Positions 38,966 to 49,660 of a stretch of 64,000 nucleotides of DNA are shown here, piece after piece. The notes below the pieces were generated by a model. It made no database searches. It saw only the letters and a program-made list of their open reading frames with translations, and had not been told where the DNA came from. The DNA is from Chrysopilus asiliformis (Eukaryota > Arthropoda > Insecta > Diptera > Rhagionidae). Both the position numbers and the translations under genes were made by a program. The stretch is taken from contig OZ035961.1 of the NCBI GenBank assembly GCA_964034945.1, forward strand, positions 554,001 through 618,000, written 5' to 3'. Within the stretch, counting starts at the first letter, position 1. Every line of letters begins with the position of its first letter.

Positions 38966-39999
38966 ATGCGTGAAAAACAAGTGCGAGAATTAAGAATTTT
39001 CCTCGAAAAGGAAGGAGTTAAACAGGAGATCGTTGATAAGTGCTCAGGTAAGTGAATTTCTACACTTTTTATCCCGAATTTTTAACACGAAAAACTTAAT
39101 TAGATTTTCATGTTTCATTTGCGAACACGGGTAGGCATGCGAAAACGTTTTTTTCATTATTCTAGCTCCGTTTTGTGATTGTTTATTTTATAATAGTATT
39201 GAGTGCGGAGTTTTCGGAAATACTCGAATTTCCTTTTTCATAATTTTACTAAATTTCAATGTTTTGCCAATAAGCAATTTTTCAAGGAGCGGGGTATAAA
39301 AGTGGCTTGCAAATGCAATATATTAGAATGTATTTTTCACAATTTTTCTTATATTACTAGTTTTTTTAATGCACAATAATTTTGTTTTTCAGATAAAACT
39401 TGATTTCAAATTGTTTTTTGAAAAAGCTGACGAATCATTTCTACAAATATTGAACCACAAAGAATTTTTCTTCAAAAAATTGGGAACTTCTAATGAAAGT
39501 TTTTTTAATGGTAATATAAAGATAGTTACGAAAATAAAATACGAAATATTTATTCAAAATCTTTTTCAGATGAGCTCAAAATTATATGTGCCCTATCACT
39601 TCGAATCGAGAAATATAACGTCATCCGTCAATAAAAAAAAGATAAGGGAAAACTTGGGAATAAATCCTTAATTTAAAAATTTTTCAAATGTAAGTATTAG
39701 GAAAGCCATACAATATTTTAATTGTTGAAAGTCTCAGAAAATTAAATAATTTCTGAGTTTCTGAGAGGGATAAAAACTATATATCCTGATTTTATTTAAA
39801 AAAATGTTATTTAACTTAGTTATTTTCTTTTGTTTTTACTTAGAAAGACGTGAATGTTGATTCAACAATTTCAAACACTGGACTCTGTCAGCCTTATTCA
39901 GTTTTGCAGGGAAATCCGGATACGGGAGCGATTTTTTACCTTGTCATAGAGACAAATAGTAAGCGTTTTGTTACAAGCATTATACAACGATTTTATTAA
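38966..39999 (+). pseudogene. SAM-like small spliced gene of transposon copy 2 (5' part intact)
   Basis: Exon 1 (38966-39047) encodes MREKQVRELRIFLEKEGVKQ plus EIVDKCS and ends at G|GTAAGT. A phase-compatible exon 2 (39427-39510) gives ADESFLQILNHKEFFFKKLG plus TSNESFFN. Exon 3 starts at 39570 after TCTTTTTCAG and gives DELKIICALSLRIEKYNVIR-Q then stop at 39632-39634. The joined 76 residues have the helix pattern of a SAM domain: an amphipathic first helix, a DxxSFLQIL..LG core, and a final ELKIICAL helix. SAM domains mediate protein-protein or RNA contacts. A strong unused donor (39690, AAT|GTAAGT) and an intact last exon (39844-39999, starting KDVNVDSTISNTGLCQPYSV) show that the ancestral protein was longer. 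A frame slip at an A-tract near 39632 and a stop near 39670 break it in this copy. Confidence 0.65.
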
Positions 40000-40094
40000 A
40001 TGTATTGTGAAATGAATGTCGACTTTTATTACATATTTTTTATTTAAATTTTTGAGAGTTTTCTGCGTTAGATCGAAGAAAAACGAAGAAAAGG

Positions 40095-40450
40095 TTTACT
40101 GCGGCGTCAGTAAAATTTACTTGGATTTCCCAATAAAATTTACTGGGAGTACAGTAAAAAGGTTTCAAATTTACTGCGGCGTCAGTAAAATTTACTTGGA
40201 TTTCTCAATAAAATTTACTGGGATTTCCCAATAAAATTTACTGGGAGTACAGTAAAAAGGTTTGAAATTTACTGCGGCGTCAGTAAAATTTACTTGGATT
40301 TCCCAATAAAATTTACTGGGAGTGCAGTAAAAAGGTTTCAGATTTACTACGGCGTCAGTAAAATTTACTTGGATTTCCCAATAAAATTTACTGGGAGTGC
40401 AGTAAAAAAGGGTCAGATTTACTGCAGTTTCAGTAAAATTTACTCGGATT
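40095..40450. repeat. Subterminal minisatellite in transposon copy 2
   Basis: Four to five units of roughly 74 bp (blocks TTTACTGCGGCGTCAGTAAA, ACTTGGATTTCCCAATAAAA, CTGGGAGTGCAGTAAAAAGG). One unit has an internally duplicated CAATAAAATTTACTGGGATT block. The repeat generates ORFs on both strands that are not genes. Confidence 0.8.
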
Positions 40451-40695
40451 TCCCAGTAAAAATTCTGCATATATTACTGATAGTCCAGTAAATTTTACTA
40501 GGGCTCCTAGTAATATATTACGAATTTCCTAAGATATTCCAGTTTTCCAGTGCGGATATTTTACTGGGACTCACTCAAAATATTTACTGGGAGGATCAGT
40601 AATTTTTTTTTACTGGGAACGAACAGTAAAATTTACTGTACTTCATCGTGGTTGTCTTTTTACTGGGCTCCCAGTAAAATCTGGTTTAGAGTGTA

Positions 40696-43154
40696 TGCAA
40701 ATTTTCTGTTTGCCCCGGTAATTGATGCGAATTCGCAATTCATGGTCCTCGCTCGCACTTTGCCTTTAGTATGCGATATAATTGTTGTCAGAACTTTATA
40801 GAGTTGAGTTTTGCGTTTATTTTGGCTAACCATATTTTTTTGCTGCTATCGTTTGTCTAGCACATGATTTCAGGCAACATTAAGCACGTCTATGACCAGG
40901 TGGGTGTTGATAATACTTTTTGATAAATGTATCTGAGGTGCTACCAATTCGTTGAAGCTTTTGAATTAGATTAAATATTTGCTGAGTTGTCTGGTATTGT
41001 CTTTTCGTTTTCTTTAATTGATATCTTGGCATTTCATGGAATAATTTTTGTCAAAAAATCAGTGAATTTGGAAAATCAAAGCAAAAATTTATTGGACATT
41101 AATAAATGTTGCCAAAGAAAACTCGATCTGCACAAAATTATTTTAAGCGGATGAGTCTGTATTAAACCTCGTCTTAATTAAAGATAAATTACGTATTTTT
41201 TCATTGAAATATCCTTTGGGCCAAAATGCTTGGAAAAATATATCTGCAGGCTGCAGCAAGTGTCATTTTAATGGTAGGCCATGAAAAAAAATCGGGATTT
41301 ATGTCTAATTGAAACCTAAAATTAGTTTTGGGTATGTGGAAGAACTTCATATTCCGGTGAAATTAATTTGTTGTTGAATAAAAGTCCTTTTTGGGGAAAA
41401 ACTATGAAATAATATAACACAAAAAAAAGTATAAAAGTCCTATCTCTGCAACATATCAAAAACCATCCTCTCGAACACAGAGAAATTGGACAATCTGAGG
41501 TGGACAATCAAAAGAAAAGGTGATCAAGTCAGTGGATGTCCGCAGTGATCTTGGTGAGTGTTAAGATATAAGAGTAGACGTCAAAACAATCGTTGATGAG
41601 AAATTAGTGGAATAGTAGGTTAACTAACACAGGTTCTATTTTGTAAAAGAATCACTAAAAGTTATTTCTTCATGCAAAAATATGTGTTTTTTTTTTATCA
41701 AGAAAAACAATTCTTGGGGGTTTAAAAGTTTGAGCAATTTTCAAATGTTCTTAGGGTGACAATTGAGGATTTGAGAAGATTTTTGATTGCTCCTGTTAGC
41801 TTTACATAAATTTGTGATAAATTGCTTAAATTTTATCAAAAAATGTGGAAAGTTTGTAAACCGTTTAAAATTGATTTTTGTGCTTTTCACAAAAAATTAC
41901 GTTAACCAATTTATTGTTCTGTTATTGCACAATAATTTTAAGATTAAGAACTCAGCATGAACGATGAATTTGGGTGCAACTCCAATTGCTGGAACTAATT
42001 CCCATCATTTTGCATTTCGTTATAGCACTGTTCATTCCATCAACTATGTTTGTATCATAGAATCACAATGTGTTCTTTTCGGCGTTTGTTCCTTCTTTTC
42101 ATATCTTTTCCACTTCGCCATTCACTGAAATCCTTTCCAATTGCGCTCATATTCAAAGTACACTCGATGGTCGACTATCTCTCATTCCAGACCATCCATT
42201 CACAAATCTTCCAAACCAACGTCACCACCGGTACCAGAGGAAGCATGATGGCAAATCCTTTTAGTCTTGTCTTGTGTATTTGACGAGAGGATAACGTAGA
42301 AGGTTCTTGAGTAGTGAGGACAACATCGGCATTACAACTATTGTTCAGCTGATATTTTGTATCCCAGCACTTGGTGGTTATGTGGGCGGAAAGGTGGTAG
42401 CAAATTTGCAGGACCACTAGGACTAAAATGGAAACTTGTCGGAGAAGTCGGAGAACAAAACGGTGAGGCTTTTGTGTGATTTAGGAGCAAAGCTTCTGGG
42501 ATTTGCTATATTAATGTTCACCTAAAAAGAAACAAATTTCGTTGTTGCTGGGGATGTTCAGTGTCCTTCATTTCGAGAGCCCGAGATATGTATAGTTTGG
42601 AATATGGAGCGGGTGAGAGTAATGGAGGAAACAAAACAATGTCCTGATGCTTTTACTAATGCTTAGACCATGTTTTAACTTACATACATTGTATTATTAT
42701 TATTACTAATGTTTTAGTTGGGTGCCATTGTTGTTATTATTTTAGGCCCTTAACGCAAGTCTTTGTACATTGCTTATATGGTTGTCCCTTTAGAGTAGCC
42801 ATTTACTTAAACCACTTAAGGATGGACGTAATTGAGATTGATGCGATCAAAAATTTTGCTCTGTTGAAAATCTTATTTTGATGAGAAAATGACGCTAATA
42901 CGTCGGCTATATGTCATTTTTGATTTATTACAAACGAAAATTTGTTCCTTTTTTGGTATGATAAATTTAGGATGCATCAAACGAATGACTGCGTATGTTT
43001 TTTTCTGTCTGGAAGTATATTTGATTATTATTTTTATGCAGCTTCAATTTCAGATGGTTTTAAATCCCCATTTTTTTAAAAATTCATGGTAGGTCGTTAT
43101 AACTGTGGTTAAAGTGTGTTTTTGTTTTAATAGTTATGAACTTAATTCACGTGG
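40696..43154. other. AT-rich DNA, no gene supported
   Basis: The overlapping ORFs at 42050-42417 on both strands lie in a slightly GC-richer patch, without domains or splice support. Confidence 0.45.
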
Positions 43155-43160
43155 CCGTGA

Positions 43161-43911
43161 CTAGAGTGACTATATGCTTAATACTAGAATGTGGCCATCG
43201 TAAAAGTGGTGTCCGTTTTAATTTTCAAATTGTTCGTTGGAATTTTCAAATTTGTTGGTCTTTATCACCTATTTGAACGGAAAATGTTTTAATCGAATAA
43301 TTTAAGTACTGTTTTTATGGATGTAGGGCTTAAAAAATTAAATAGAAGAAAACAAAATTTTCGACATAAGATGGTTTGAAACTTTTCAAAAATTACCGAA
43401 TCGTTTTCCGATGGCCACACTCTTTATATAAGGTCTGTTCGATATAAGTCCTGGACTTACTCCGAGTATTTTCACTTTACTCCACAAAATGGCGCATTTT
43501 CTTACTCTGAATTTGTTTTTATCGAACAACTTGGAGTTAGTTCAGAGTAAGTCACTAATTCTATTTTATGAGTTTATAATTATAGATTATAAAATATAAC
43601 AAATATAATAAATAAAACCCGAAACTACTCAAAAATATATATTGGAAATAATTTATGATGTCTTTTGTTGCATTTCTTCTTCCAAACACTGTAAAAGAGA
43701 GGTTATGTCTGACAAATATCAACTGCCAAAAGTTTACTCCAGCTAAAAGCAAGAGTAAATAAGAGTAAGTCCAGGACTGTCCTGGACTTACACTTTTCTG
43801 TTCGATATGTGTTCGGAGTAAGTCCAGGACTCATATCGAACAGAAAAGAGTAAAAATTTTTACTCCGAGTAAGTCCAGGACTCATATCGAACAGACCTAT
43901 AGTCACACTAG
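43161..43911. mobile_element. Inverted-repeat element with CTAGNGTGACTATAT ends and 6-bp duplication, carrying a nested insertion
   Basis: The left end is CTAGAGTGACTATATGCTT. The right end, once the insertion is set aside, reads inversely CTAGTGTGACTATATAAAG. Further in, AGAATGTGGCCATCG (43184-43198) pairs with the inverse of CGATGGCCACACTC (about 43409-43422). The direct repeat CCGTGA flanks it at 43155-43160 and 43912-43917. The AGAATGTGG block also opens the dispersed 400-bp repeats, so the two may be related. It is non-coding. The superfamily is unclear from a 6-bp duplication. Confidence 0.65.
43431..43898. mobile_element. 468-bp miniature element with AGGTCTGTTCGATAT ends, nested in the previous element
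   Basis: The left end AGGTCTGTTCGATATAAGTC and the inverse right end AGGTCTGTTCGATATGAGTC match almost fully and continue into CCTGGACTTACTC. Flanking ATA (43428-43430 and 43899-43901) is a likely 3-bp duplication. The right side contains an extra inverted copy of the end block (GTTCGATATGTGTTCGGAGT region near 43801), giving several alternating copies of GAGTAAGTCCAGGACT. It has no coding capacity. Confidence 0.75.
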
Positions 43912-43917
43912 CCGTGA

Positions 43918-46900
43918 TATGCGATCGAAAAATTCTACGCAAAGTAATTGACAGTTGGATGAATTTTAACATTGATTCCAAAAATAGCAGATTAAAATCC
44001 GGAATTTCCTATTAACTGTAGGTACTGTGGTATGATTTGTACATCCGTGTTTTGCAGTTCTAAGAACGAGTTGCATTTACCTCTATTCGTATTTACGAGA
44101 TTTTAATTTAGTATTCAGATCTTGATTTTATCTAACTTTGAAATGTCCATGTTTACATGGGACGCAGAATGGTTGTTTTTCTTTTTAATTTTTGAACATT
44201 GCTATTCCACCTGAGTCGGTTGACCGCGTGTTAGACTTCATCTATGGAGACAAACTGTTGTAATAAATAGAGAGATATATACAAGTAGAAATGGTGGGTA
44301 GACCAATTTAGCCGACAAAAGTCGCAATAGTTAGGCGCTTCGGATGGAATTCCCGGTTCACCTGCGTGGTAAACGTTTTTACATCAAATCGCTTTTACGC
44401 TATTACGTTTCAATCTATGATCATCGCTCTTTTTGACCCTATCCACCCTTTTCAGCAGCCATGTCTGTGTAGTAGTTGGTTTTTGTAGGTAGCACGTTGA
44501 GTAGTTCTTGTACATTATATTTCAAGTCATACATTACTTCAGGCAGGTAAAACATTTTCAACATATTCCGAAATTGTCATTGCGATTTCAGTACCGGTGT
44601 GTTGGAAGTAAGTCCATTTAAGCATAACACCGCGCTCTATTGGATACAAAACTAAACGTGGAGTTCACTATTATAAAATCGAGAAGAATAGAATGGATGT
44701 TCTAAAATAGGATTGAGTGCATCTAAATGTAGGGCTATATATATGCTTTTAATTGAACGTAAATTTTGCATTCGGATTTTATATAATTCAAATGGAATCT
44801 AATTCGATAGCAAAATTCAAATGGCCGCAAAAATTAAATCGATGGAAATTTACATGGGGTTGGTGTATCGCTATTTCGATTTATTGCACTGTGTTTAACA
44901 TGACCAGAGAGGTTTGTTGATTGCAAACACTCGCTTTTCATTGGCATGTAATCATTTCGGATAGTTTGCGGACCTGATATGGAAGTGAATTAACAATTTT
45001 ACCTGTCCTGATATTAATTTCTAGCCAAATGAATGGTGTAGAAGATTGTCCCCATATTCGCCATCTAATTTTAGTCAAATTATCACATTAGCCGTCATTA
45101 ATTTTAGTATAACCCTTATTTATGTGATTTAGTAATAGTAAACAAACCAATTTAATTGCAAGTTTAAATGATAGTCCTAAGCCTAAAAATTCCACAATAC
45201 AAAGAAAAACTCTTCGCATTTACTTATGTAGGAATAAAACAAAAAGTACAGTCGTAAAAGAAAACGAAGTTTGAAGATATAGTTATATCCTGAAAATTTA
45301 AATTCTGTTTAATTGCTTCTTGACAAATATCTCACAAGGAATTGTTGTTATCCTATTAAACTTTATATGAGTCATTTCCGTGAGGTATCCTTTTCAAACT
45401 TTGTCATTAACCATAGATAAACTAAACTCCTGCTATGACATCCGACTTATATTTATCAAAAGGTTATGAAATAAGGTTTTCGAGTGGATAATTTCTTCCT
45501 TAACAGATGCACTAAATTTTTTATTCGATATAAAAATGGGAGACAAAATGTGTTGTTGGTTTAAGAAGATGACTATTATTTTTGTATGAATATTTAGTTA
45601 CTTATTTAATACTTAATTTCACTATGAATTGAAATATTTATATTTTCTATGTCTGGTGCCAATGCTGGATTTTCTATATATTATCACGGTATCAAGCATA
45701 TATTCCATCGGATAGTGATTTATGCGCAATAAAATCACTTTAATTGATACTCCCTAAGGGATGTATATATAATACTTACGAAAACTCGAACTAGTATCCA
45801 ATGTTTGTTTGTCTCTTTGTTTATTATGGTTAGATGAGCCAGAATTTACACATAAAGTGAAATCACATCATTAATTTGAGCAAACAATGAAGAATGATGT
45901 TTTAAAGATTTGTATAGTCGTAGAGTTTCTTAAATACTTATATTTAAATTTATATGTTATATGGATTAATAAGGCAGGCCAAAAGGCTATCTTTTTCTAG
46001 TTTAGGCTAAGTATAGAAATATAGTCATCTATCTGTTTATCTTATTTTACGGATACGATATAAAGTAACGTCTTTCAGAGTAAGAGATGTGAATTTGGGC
46101 CTTTGATGAGTTCGTTTAGAAAGGATTTGTATTGTATTTTGGTGTATAATCATACCATCAGGACGACATGAGACAGTAAAGGGCTATATAAGTTTAGACC
46201 AGGGCAACATAGGCCAGGATAAGACGACCTAGTGGGCTTGACTACAAAATACGGTAATTCCAGGCGAAGGCAGTCAGTCATCTGTGCCCATGTGGATGTT
46301 TGGTGGCTTGGAAAATAGGAGATGACACCTTAACTTATTGGTGTCTGAGAGGTTCATCTTATATCTGGCAAATGCCACGAGATAGTCACTCCATCATGGA
46401 GATCTAGTAGGAATTAAAATATAAGTCGGGCAGCAGTAGGTAATGCCTGCCAAAAGGGTGCTTAGTTGCGCTATGCCGTCACAAATTAAAGAGATCTCGT
46501 TAAGTGATTAAAACCCACCAACAAGAGGATGAAAATTGCTAGTCGGCCGAAGAGCGCCTTTAAGTGCGTTTTCTTACCAGTTTCACGCACTAATCCAGAA
46601 AATTCACATCAAGTTTGTGTTGTTTTTCTGTCAAGGCTGGTATTATTTTCAAGATCTTATCCTTTTTTGTTGTCTATTTTTATCATCCCGAGTTCGACTT
46701 TAAAGGGTAGCAAAATAAATCCAAGTTGGTAAATAGATGCGAGAGCGGGGCTGAGATAGTAGGAGGTAAGTTGATGAATTTATTTTGTTAGTCACATTTA
46801 TCTCTGTATATCTCGTATACTTTTATCCTTATTCATCCCCGGCTCCTGTATTTCCCCTAGTCTGTTTACGGAAAAAGTCCTTAGTGTTGTTACAATGTCT

Positions 46901-47325
46901 CCTCTGCATATCTGTACTTAATTCTGTTTAAGATATTCCATCATGAAATTGGATCCCTTGCCAGTAATAGAGAAGATTTTTTATTCAAATTAAGTGACTT
47001 TGTGCGACAAGACAGCAAATTTATTAATTACGAGCAAAAAAAAATCATTTTTTAGTCGTGTCTGTCTTAGCTCTTTAAAAAGCAAGGTAGCTAGACTATA
47101 TCATTTAGTCAAACATTTTATATACCGACTGAAGTTGAGGAAAGACCTTTTAATAATGCTGTGTAGCACTTAAGTCCAAGTTGTTGTCTAACGTAAAAAC
47201 CTCAAGATTTTTTCCATTTTTAATTTTCCAAATGAAAAGCGATAATTGAATTACTTTTGTTGGTTGTTCTTAAGAATTGTGTTAAAGCTCAATTTTTAAA
47301 TTTTCGCTTAAAATTTAAATTTGTT
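43918..47325. other. AT-rich DNA, nothing supported
   Basis: No ORF above 67 codons and no bounded repeat was recognised. The only tracked frame (46529-46732) has no domain. Confidence 0.5.
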
Positions 47326-47329
47326 TTTA

Positions 47330-47605
47330 GTATAAATATCCAAAATTTTGAATATTAGAATTGTGATTAGCGATTTCTAAAATCTTCTAATGAGAATTTT
47401 TTCGAGCAAAAAATTAAAGCAGGATATTCGCGATATCTTTACAGCCCTTGACGGGGTTTCCCCAAAAGGTGGGACCCTAGCGCAATTGCTGTTTCATCAT
47501 TGAAAGCATTTTTATATTTTGAAAATAATTTGTAAGAATTTAGGAAATTTGCACCCTCGTTTTTAAATTACAAAATTATTTACAGGAACTTTACTAATTA
47601 CTATA
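47330..47605 (+). repeat. Dispersed repeat family (about 400 bp), partial copy D
   Basis: It contains ATCCAAAATTTTGAATATTAG, then GGGACCCTAGCGCAATTGCTG near 47471, then AATTTAGGAAATTTGCACCC and CGTTTTTAAATTACAAAATT, in the same order as copies A and B but more diverged. The left end is not defined. Confidence 0.5.
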
Positions 47606-48600
47606 GAGAGCCATTCTTTTAAAGATGTGCTATGTGAAATTTCTTTTATACCGTGACATTTATTATCATTGATGGGGGTTCATTTGGATTCGAAAAATCG
47701 AAATAAATAGTTAGATAGACGCGAGTTTGTATATTTTTGTGCATATCAACGTAGTGGTAGCTTTCAGTTAAAAAAGGAACCATTAAAATCGGTCCGGTAA
47801 AAGCTTATAACTTATGTGTGTGAAAATCCTTATTTTTTCTATTTTTTCTATTTATAAAGATGTCTCGGAAACGTTATGATCTGTAGAAAATTTTGGAAAT
47901 ATAAAAAGCAATTTTGAATTATTTTCAAATATTTAATTTTTGAATTTGAAAAATGTTATGTATTAAATTTCTTTCGTACATAATCAGAGTTCCATTACTT
48001 TTTTACGTTACGTGCGTTTTTTTTTCAAACTTGCATGCCGAAACTCGAGAGTATTTTTTTTAATGAGGGTCTCTTCAATTTATTTCAATTATTTCTTCAG
48101 TTACTCAAAGTCAGATTGTTTTTTCCCGTCAAAAAAGAATCAACTTTTTTTTAACAATAAATACCTATCGATATTTTCGTCTCATTGCATTATCTTCCAG
48201 TTTGTTTTTCAACAAAATGTCTTTAACAAAATAAAACCAAAATTCTGCTAAGATCGGCATGTTTTTGGGTCTTGAGTTAAAGTCATAGTCCAAAAGACTG
48301 AACAACAATATTGTCATCACATTGGCTGATAAAAAACGAAATTCTCGTCCCAGAAAGACCATTCATTGGCCCCGAATATATAGGATCGCTACACCTTCCA
48401 ACCTCATGTTCAATTCGTACAATATTAGCAATTATTCTCCTCAAGCAGACAAACTAGAAACAAAATAAAGAAAACTTAATTCAATATTTTGTGCTGTTTT
48501 TATGACTTTACGTGAGGGAAATTTTTGATTGTTGGGATCTGATGGTAGAAGAAATTCTCTAACTTGGCAAAAAATACTTATAACATTTTAGCTGCATAAC
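47606..48600. other. AT-rich DNA, nothing supported
   Basis: The short ORFs at 48012 (plus) and 48165 (minus) overlap each other and show no domain. Confidence 0.5.
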
Positions 48601-49660
48601 GAAAGTACTAACCATTTTTCTGGATCTGTGTGTGTTTGCGAGTGAGTGTTTTTGGGTGACTTTTCTCTTGTCCTGTTGGCTCCCCGACTGAATGGAGCAT
48701 TGGTGGTGCGACTGACCTACAAAACACCAAAGTCACGAACCAAAAAAAAAATACCTGCCATCGTTTATGGTAAGACTTATGGATCGTGGTGTATTCGAAT
48801 GGTTGGTGATGGCGCCCAAAAGAAATGCGGTCACAAAAATTGCCAAAGATGAAGCGAAAAACAAAAAACACCTCTCCATATTGTGTGCTCACCTGCTCAA
48901 TAAAATGGTCTGTTTGGCTCATTGGGCTAATATGGGCGAGTCCCACACATATCGAGAGCAAATGTTTTGCAACAGCAAGAAAACGACGGAAATAACCGCG
49001 AAAAAAGAGATGAGTTTGAATTTACAACAACATAAAAGGAGGTTATCGTTAAAGACTTAGCACTTTTTATCCAATAGTGTTGCATAAATAAACGGAGCAT
49101 CGCCAGTGATTCCCCCACATTACCGTTCATTGAATGGGAGGTCATTAGCATCACTTTGTATGTGATAATCGAATAAAGAGGTCCAAATATGCACTTCGGG
49201 AACGAGCGGTTTTCCCTGGTAAGTGGCACAGTGAAATACTGGGATAAATTTGGAACTGTACATGTTATGCGGATGCATTTTAAACACTGCCATGTGTACG
49301 TATTGCAATACAATGTCAACCTCCAGAGAAGCTCCGACGCTGATAAAAATTAACCGTTTTCCAAGTTCTGCATTCACTTCCACAGATTTTCGGGACGGTA
49401 TTGCATCCAACAGGATCATAGCAGCGGGAAGAGTACAACATATCGAGCAGAATAACAGCAGGAGCACCGGGATCGGTAGTGCACTTGTTATCTTTGGTAG
49501 GGGCATCCGGCGCGACCTCCATTACATCAACGACGTTTTTTTCATTATGGAAATGCATTGTGCTTTTTATTTGTTTGGTATTTACAGAGTTTTTTGCGAT
49601 TGTAAGTTTCATCTCTTGGGACACAATCGAAAAGTTGTGCTATTTAAGTTTCCGTAGGCG
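48600..49660. other. ORF-dense, GC-richer patch; possible small secreted-protein reading frame on the minus strand
   Basis: Several overlapping ORFs of 97-135 codons occur on both strands, which mostly reflects fewer stops in balanced-composition DNA. The most protein-like is 49506 down to 49120 on the minus strand (128 codons). It starts MPLPKITSALPIPVLLLLF, a plausible signal peptide, and many codons end in C or G. An alternative minus frame (49624 down to 49316) is also open. I recognise no domain in either. A donor-like ACTTAC (minus-strand GTAAGT) lies near 49824. It could be a real small gene or chance. Confidence 0.25.

Larger units (their letters stand above)
37326..40693 (+). mobile_element. 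3.4-kb transposon copy 2 (TIR CACTCTAAACCAGA, TA duplication), gene remnant on the plus strand
   Basis: The ends are CACTCTAAACCAGACGGCC and the inverse of CACTCTAAACCAGATTTTAC, flanked by TA at 37324-37325 and 40694-40695. It is the inverted counterpart of 23007-26030 and is longer, mainly through extra units in the internal minisatellites and a 123-bp gene segment missing from copy 1. Subterminal arrays occupy about 37340-37600 and 40095-40680. No transposase is visible. The close match between copies, including intergenic spacers, suggests recent amplification or gene conversion. Confidence 0.9.

Noticed and set aside
40192..40470. 92-codon minus-strand ORF with repeated FYWEIRVNFTDAAVNL-like units, and its counterpart at 23230
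   Set aside because: It is a translation of the transposon's subterminal minisatellite; unit number changes between copies and both strands are open.
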